NCBI GenBank assembly: GCA_014380825.1 | Contig: JACMJD010000535.1 | Coordinates: 1-8,406, forward strand | DNA: 8,406 bases | From: Phycisphaerae bacterium | GTDB taxonomy: Bacteria > Planctomycetota > Phycisphaerae > Tepidisphaerales > Tepidisphaeraceae | Direction: 5' to 3' | In this document: one piece after another, positions 6,142 through 8,406 of the stretch | Numbering within the stretch: the stretch's first letter is position 1 | How the letters are laid out: every line of letters begins with the position of its first letter | Made by a program: the position numbers and the translations under genes | Notes under the pieces: generated by a model | What the model was told of the DNA's origin: nothing | Databases searched by the model: none | The model's input: only the letters and a program-made list of their open reading frames with translations

Positions 6142-6726
6142 TCAGTTGCGTCGGCGAAGCAGCGTCAGCGCGCCGAATGCTCCAAGCCCGAGGATCGAAG
6201 GCTCCGGTACAACGCCACCACCCGCCGGGACGGTGACGAACCCGATTTGTCCGATGGGTTGTCCAGCGAGCGGCGCCAGGTTGTGCGTGTCTTCGGAAGT
6301 AAAATTGTCAACGCCGGTGCCACTGAAGTTCGACACGATGGCCCCGCCGACGAAGGTAGTATTGGTCGTCAGTGACGAGCCGGTGTAGGTGAAGGTGACG
6401 TTGGGGAGAACCGGGTCGTCGCTGGGCGCTGTGCCAAACCCGTTCACTCCGAGCAACTGGGTGGCGACCGTGAATAGCGGCGGTGCGGTCGCACTCACAA
6501 ATCCCGGAATATCATAAATCGTGACAAAATCGCCCGAATCCAAGCGTTCGAAGGCTTGTCCCGACACCTGTGCGGTGTTGAAAACCAAGGCGTAGTTGAA
6601 CGTCGTATTGGTTGCAGGCCCAGGGGCTGTATTGCTGAATACGGGCACGAACGAGGCGTTCGCGGCCCCGGACATAAGTAAGATCGACAGCCCCGCCCAT
6701 TTGGTGTTTTTCACAGAACCTCGCAT
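6142..6726 (-). CDS. PEP-CTERM sorting-domain protein
   Basis: A 194-residue exported protein with both ends diagnostic. Residues 1-24 form a signal peptide (MRGSVKNTKWAGLSILLMSG, then AANA as a likely cleavage site). The C-terminus has VPEPS (PEP at 174-176), a short hydrophobic helix and the terminal RRRN: the PEP-CTERM signal recognised by exosortase for cell-surface or matrix delivery. The middle (about 30-165) is rich in Thr, Asn, Ser and Gly, lacks Cys and is probably a beta-sandwich of adhesin or matrix type; no further family is recognised. The ATG at 6726 is preferred over a TTG one codon earlier because the ribosome-binding site GGAGGG (complement of 6732-6737) is five bases from the ATG but only two from the TTG. 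No exosortase gene is in the window. Confidence 0.9.
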   Translation of the reverse strand: MRGSVKNTKWAGLSILLMSGAANASFVPVFSNTAPGPATNTTFNYALVFNTAQVSGQAFERLDSGDFVTIYDIPGFVSATAPPLFTVATQLLGVNGFGTAPSDDPVLPNVTFTYTGSSLTTNTTFVGGAIVSNFSGTGVDNFTSEDTHNLAPLAGQPIGQIGFVTVPAGGGVVPEPSILGLGAFGALTLLRRRN

Positions 6727-6824
6727 CAAATCCCTCCAGGAATCAAGATCACGCCCACGCGAACGTGCCGCGGAGCAGCATGTCTCCAGAGGGAAAGTTA
6801 TGGGACGCGGGGCGATGCTGGGAA

Positions 6825-6849
6825 CGGTGAAAATCGGGGAGGCTCACCG
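6825..6849 (-). other. Small hairpin upstream of the PEP-CTERM gene
   Basis: In the 188-base gap between the two minus-strand genes, a perfect 6-base inverted repeat CGGTGA/TCACCG flanks a 13-base loop, about 100 bases before the PEP-CTERM start codon. It could be part of a leader structure or an operator. No convincing promoter hexamers or known riboswitch core were found around it. The short stem makes chance a fair explanation. Confidence 0.2.
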
Positions 6850-6914
6850 CCTGCAACCGATCGATGAAGCCGTTGGAATATTCGAGGTTACGTCTTATTG
6901 CTGTGATGCGCGGG

Positions 6915-8405
6915 TCACGCAACCTCTTCGATCCGGGCCGGCAGAACGGTCAGGCTGACGACGTTCGTCGGGCAGACCTCCACGCATTCGCCGTCCAAGT
7001 CGCATTTGTTGAGCTGGGTCAGGTCGATCATCGCCTTGCCGTCGACCATGCGCAGCACGCCCTTATCGCAATGGGCAACGCAGACATCGCAGCCGATGCA
7101 GTCGCGGACGTCGATCGACAGCGTGGCGTTGAGCTGCACCTTGCTGCGATGATCGTCCTTGCTGAATCGCCCGATCGTGCTGACGGTGTCGCGATTCACG
7201 TGCTGCTCGAAGCCGGCCTCGAATTCGCCGAACGTCGCGTGGCTCTTTACTTCCACCGGCCCAGGGCGGCGCATGCGATAGACGGGCTGCTGGCAACTGT
7301 CGCACAGTTGCAGGCTCTCGAGCTTCTCGAGATATGCGATTGCGGTGCTGACGACGGTGGCGTGTGACCATGTCAGCGGGCTGACGCTGAGCGGCGCGTT
7401 CGTGTACGGATTCACCTGTTCCGCGAGCACGCCGCTTTCGAGCGCGTGTGATGCGGTCCATTCGAAGATCGGCAGCGCGAGCTTCAGCTCGGCCGCGGTT
7501 GTGGCGCGCGTAATGTAATAGTCTGCAAGCCACAGCGTGCAGATGAACCACGGGTTGCCTGGAATACTGGCGATGTCATTGCTGACGCGATGGTAGTAAT
7601 CGTTCTCGTACCGCGCCACCCCGCCAACGCGCGATTTCACCCACAGCTTGTCTTCGACGGCCTTCATCGTGCTGACGACGCGCTTGTCTTCGGCTTCGAA
7701 GAGGTTGAACTTCCAGATCGCGTAGACCGAGGCATCGAGCGTCTGATCGACTTCGTAGATGTCTTCAATCTCCTCGTCGTCTTCGAGCGCGACCTTTTCC
7801 TGATAGTCGTGCGCGTTGGGCGGAACCGGATTGTCTTTCGGAACCAGCCGGCGCACGAATCGGCCGAGCTTGTCGCTGTAGAGATATTTGGCGGCGCCAA
7901 GTTTGATCTCCTCGGCGGCCTCGTTGTACATCTCGGCCTTGGCGCGATCGCCGAAGCACACCGCGAAGTTCCGCGCGGCTTTCAGGCCCGCGTATACCGT
8001 TGCGACGGTGAACGCGTGAACGCCCCATCGCTCTTCCCACAGATCGTAACTCGCCAGCGGCAGGCCGGTGCGATGATCGCGATACCGGCACATGAAGTCG
8101 GCGGCCTTCTGCACGACGTCAACCCAGAGCGGGCGGATAAACTCGATGTCGCGATATCGATAGTAATGCCGCCACAGCGCCCACACGACCAGCGCCGTTT
8201 CATCTTCCTGAATGGGAAGACTCGCGGTGCCCTTCATCACCCACGGGTGCCAGCTTGAAGCGGGCGAACCGTCGGGGTTGTACTTGTGATAGAGGAAGCC
8301 TTCGTCGGTGATCGCCTTCTGGCAAAACGTGTAGAACGATCGCGCGACGTCGGGGAAGCCGGCTTCATCGAGCGATGCCGCCACCAGCGCGCCGTCGCGC
8401 GGCCA
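6915..8405 (-). CDS. GH15 glucoamylase-like protein fused to a C-terminal [4Fe-4S] ferredoxin-like domain (5' partial)
   Basis: The frame is open to the right edge, so the N-terminus is missing; 496 residues are visible. Residues 1-~362 are the GH15 (alpha/alpha)6 barrel, which releases glucose from alpha-glucans: WPRDGALVA at the start, DLWEE with the presumed acid E124 (cf. E179 of Aspergillus glucoamylase), and AEQVNPYTNAPLSVSPLTWSHA with the presumed base E329 (cf. E400). An acidic stretch (~207-220) lies between. A lone CxxC pair follows (C368, C371), then a ~60-residue linker and a ferredoxin-like domain: C436-x2-C439-x2-C442-x3-C446, then C468-x2-D471-x2-C474-x3-C478-P. The second motif has Asp where the usual second Cys sits. 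One uninterrupted frame argues for a true fusion. The iron-sulfur domain suggests a cytoplasmic protein, perhaps in glycogen or oligosaccharide breakdown. Both domain calls are firm; the purpose of the fusion is unknown. Confidence 0.9.
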   Translation of the reverse strand, partial: WPRDGALVAASLDEAGFPDVARSFYTFCQKAITDEGFLYHKYNPDGSPASSWHPWVMKGTASLPIQEDETALVVWALWRHYYRYRDIEFIRPLWVDVVQKAADFMCRYRDHRTGLPLASYDLWEERWGVHAFTVATVYAGLKAARNFAVCFGDRAKAEMYNEAAEEIKLGAAKYLYSDKLGRFVRRLVPKDNPVPPNAHDYQEKVALEDDEEIEDIYEVDQTLDASVYAIWKFNLFEAEDKRVVSTMKAVEDKLWVKSRVGGVARYENDYYHRVSNDIASIPGNPWFICTLWLADYYITRATTAAELKLALPIFEWTASHALESGVLAEQVNPYTNAPLSVSPLTWSHATVVSTAIAYLEKLESLQLCDSCQQPVYRMRRPGPVEVKSHATFGEFEAGFEQHVNRDTVSTIGRFSKDDHRSKVQLNATLSIDVRDCIGCDVCVAHCDKGVLRMVDGKAMIDLTQLNKCDLDGECVEVCPTNVVSLTVLPARIEEVA

Positions 8406-8406
8406 C

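Noticed and set aside
6738..6800. Sigma-54 promoter before the PEP-CTERM gene
   Set aside because: A GGCACG string is present on the minus strand, but no GC dinucleotide stands at the required -12 spacing.

Overview
The window looks like chromosomal DNA of a GC-rich environmental bacterium, most likely a planctomycete of the Phycisphaerae type. The reasons are a PEP-CTERM protein, an ArsR/SRPBCC pair, a DUF1579 protein, several secreted proteins of unknown role, and two different long palindromic intergenic repeats of the sort common in planctomycete and verrucomicrobial genomes. This placement is inference from gene content, not from a marker gene.

Layout. Bases 2-1489 (+) hold the 3' part of a MalG-type sugar ABC permease with a very large region ahead of its first visible membrane helix. 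Bases 1537-3067 (+) look like one transcription unit: an ArsR-family repressor, an SRPBCC/AHSA1 protein overlapping it by ATGA, and a secreted DUF1579 protein. A consensus-like promoter and an overlapping imperfect palindrome lie so close to the arsR ATG that the mRNA is probably leaderless. A candidate terminator follows at 3069-3104. Bases 3149-4330 (+) encode a secreted, ATPase-free Lon-type (S16) serine protease with an intact Ser/Lys dyad. A 72-bp palindromic repeat separates it from a secreted beta-propeller protein (4473-5438, +). A second, unrelated 82-bp palindromic repeat (5513-5594) precedes a small three-helix membrane protein (5642-6106, +). The last two genes are on the minus strand: a PEP-CTERM protein (6142-6726) and, running off the right edge, a GH15 glucoamylase-like protein fused to a C-terminal ferredoxin-like domain (6915-8405).

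How it fits together. The window is a set of small independent units rather than one pathway. The two ends concern carbohydrates (sugar import, alpha-glucan hydrolysis), but nothing in the sequence ties them to each other. Several products are exported: the DUF1579 protein, the Lon-like protease, the propeller and the PEP-CTERM protein. The observations that most deserve follow-up are the GH15-ferredoxin fusion, the ATPase-free secreted Lon-like protease, the expanded permease, the leaderless arsR promoter/operator, and the two palindromic repeat families.
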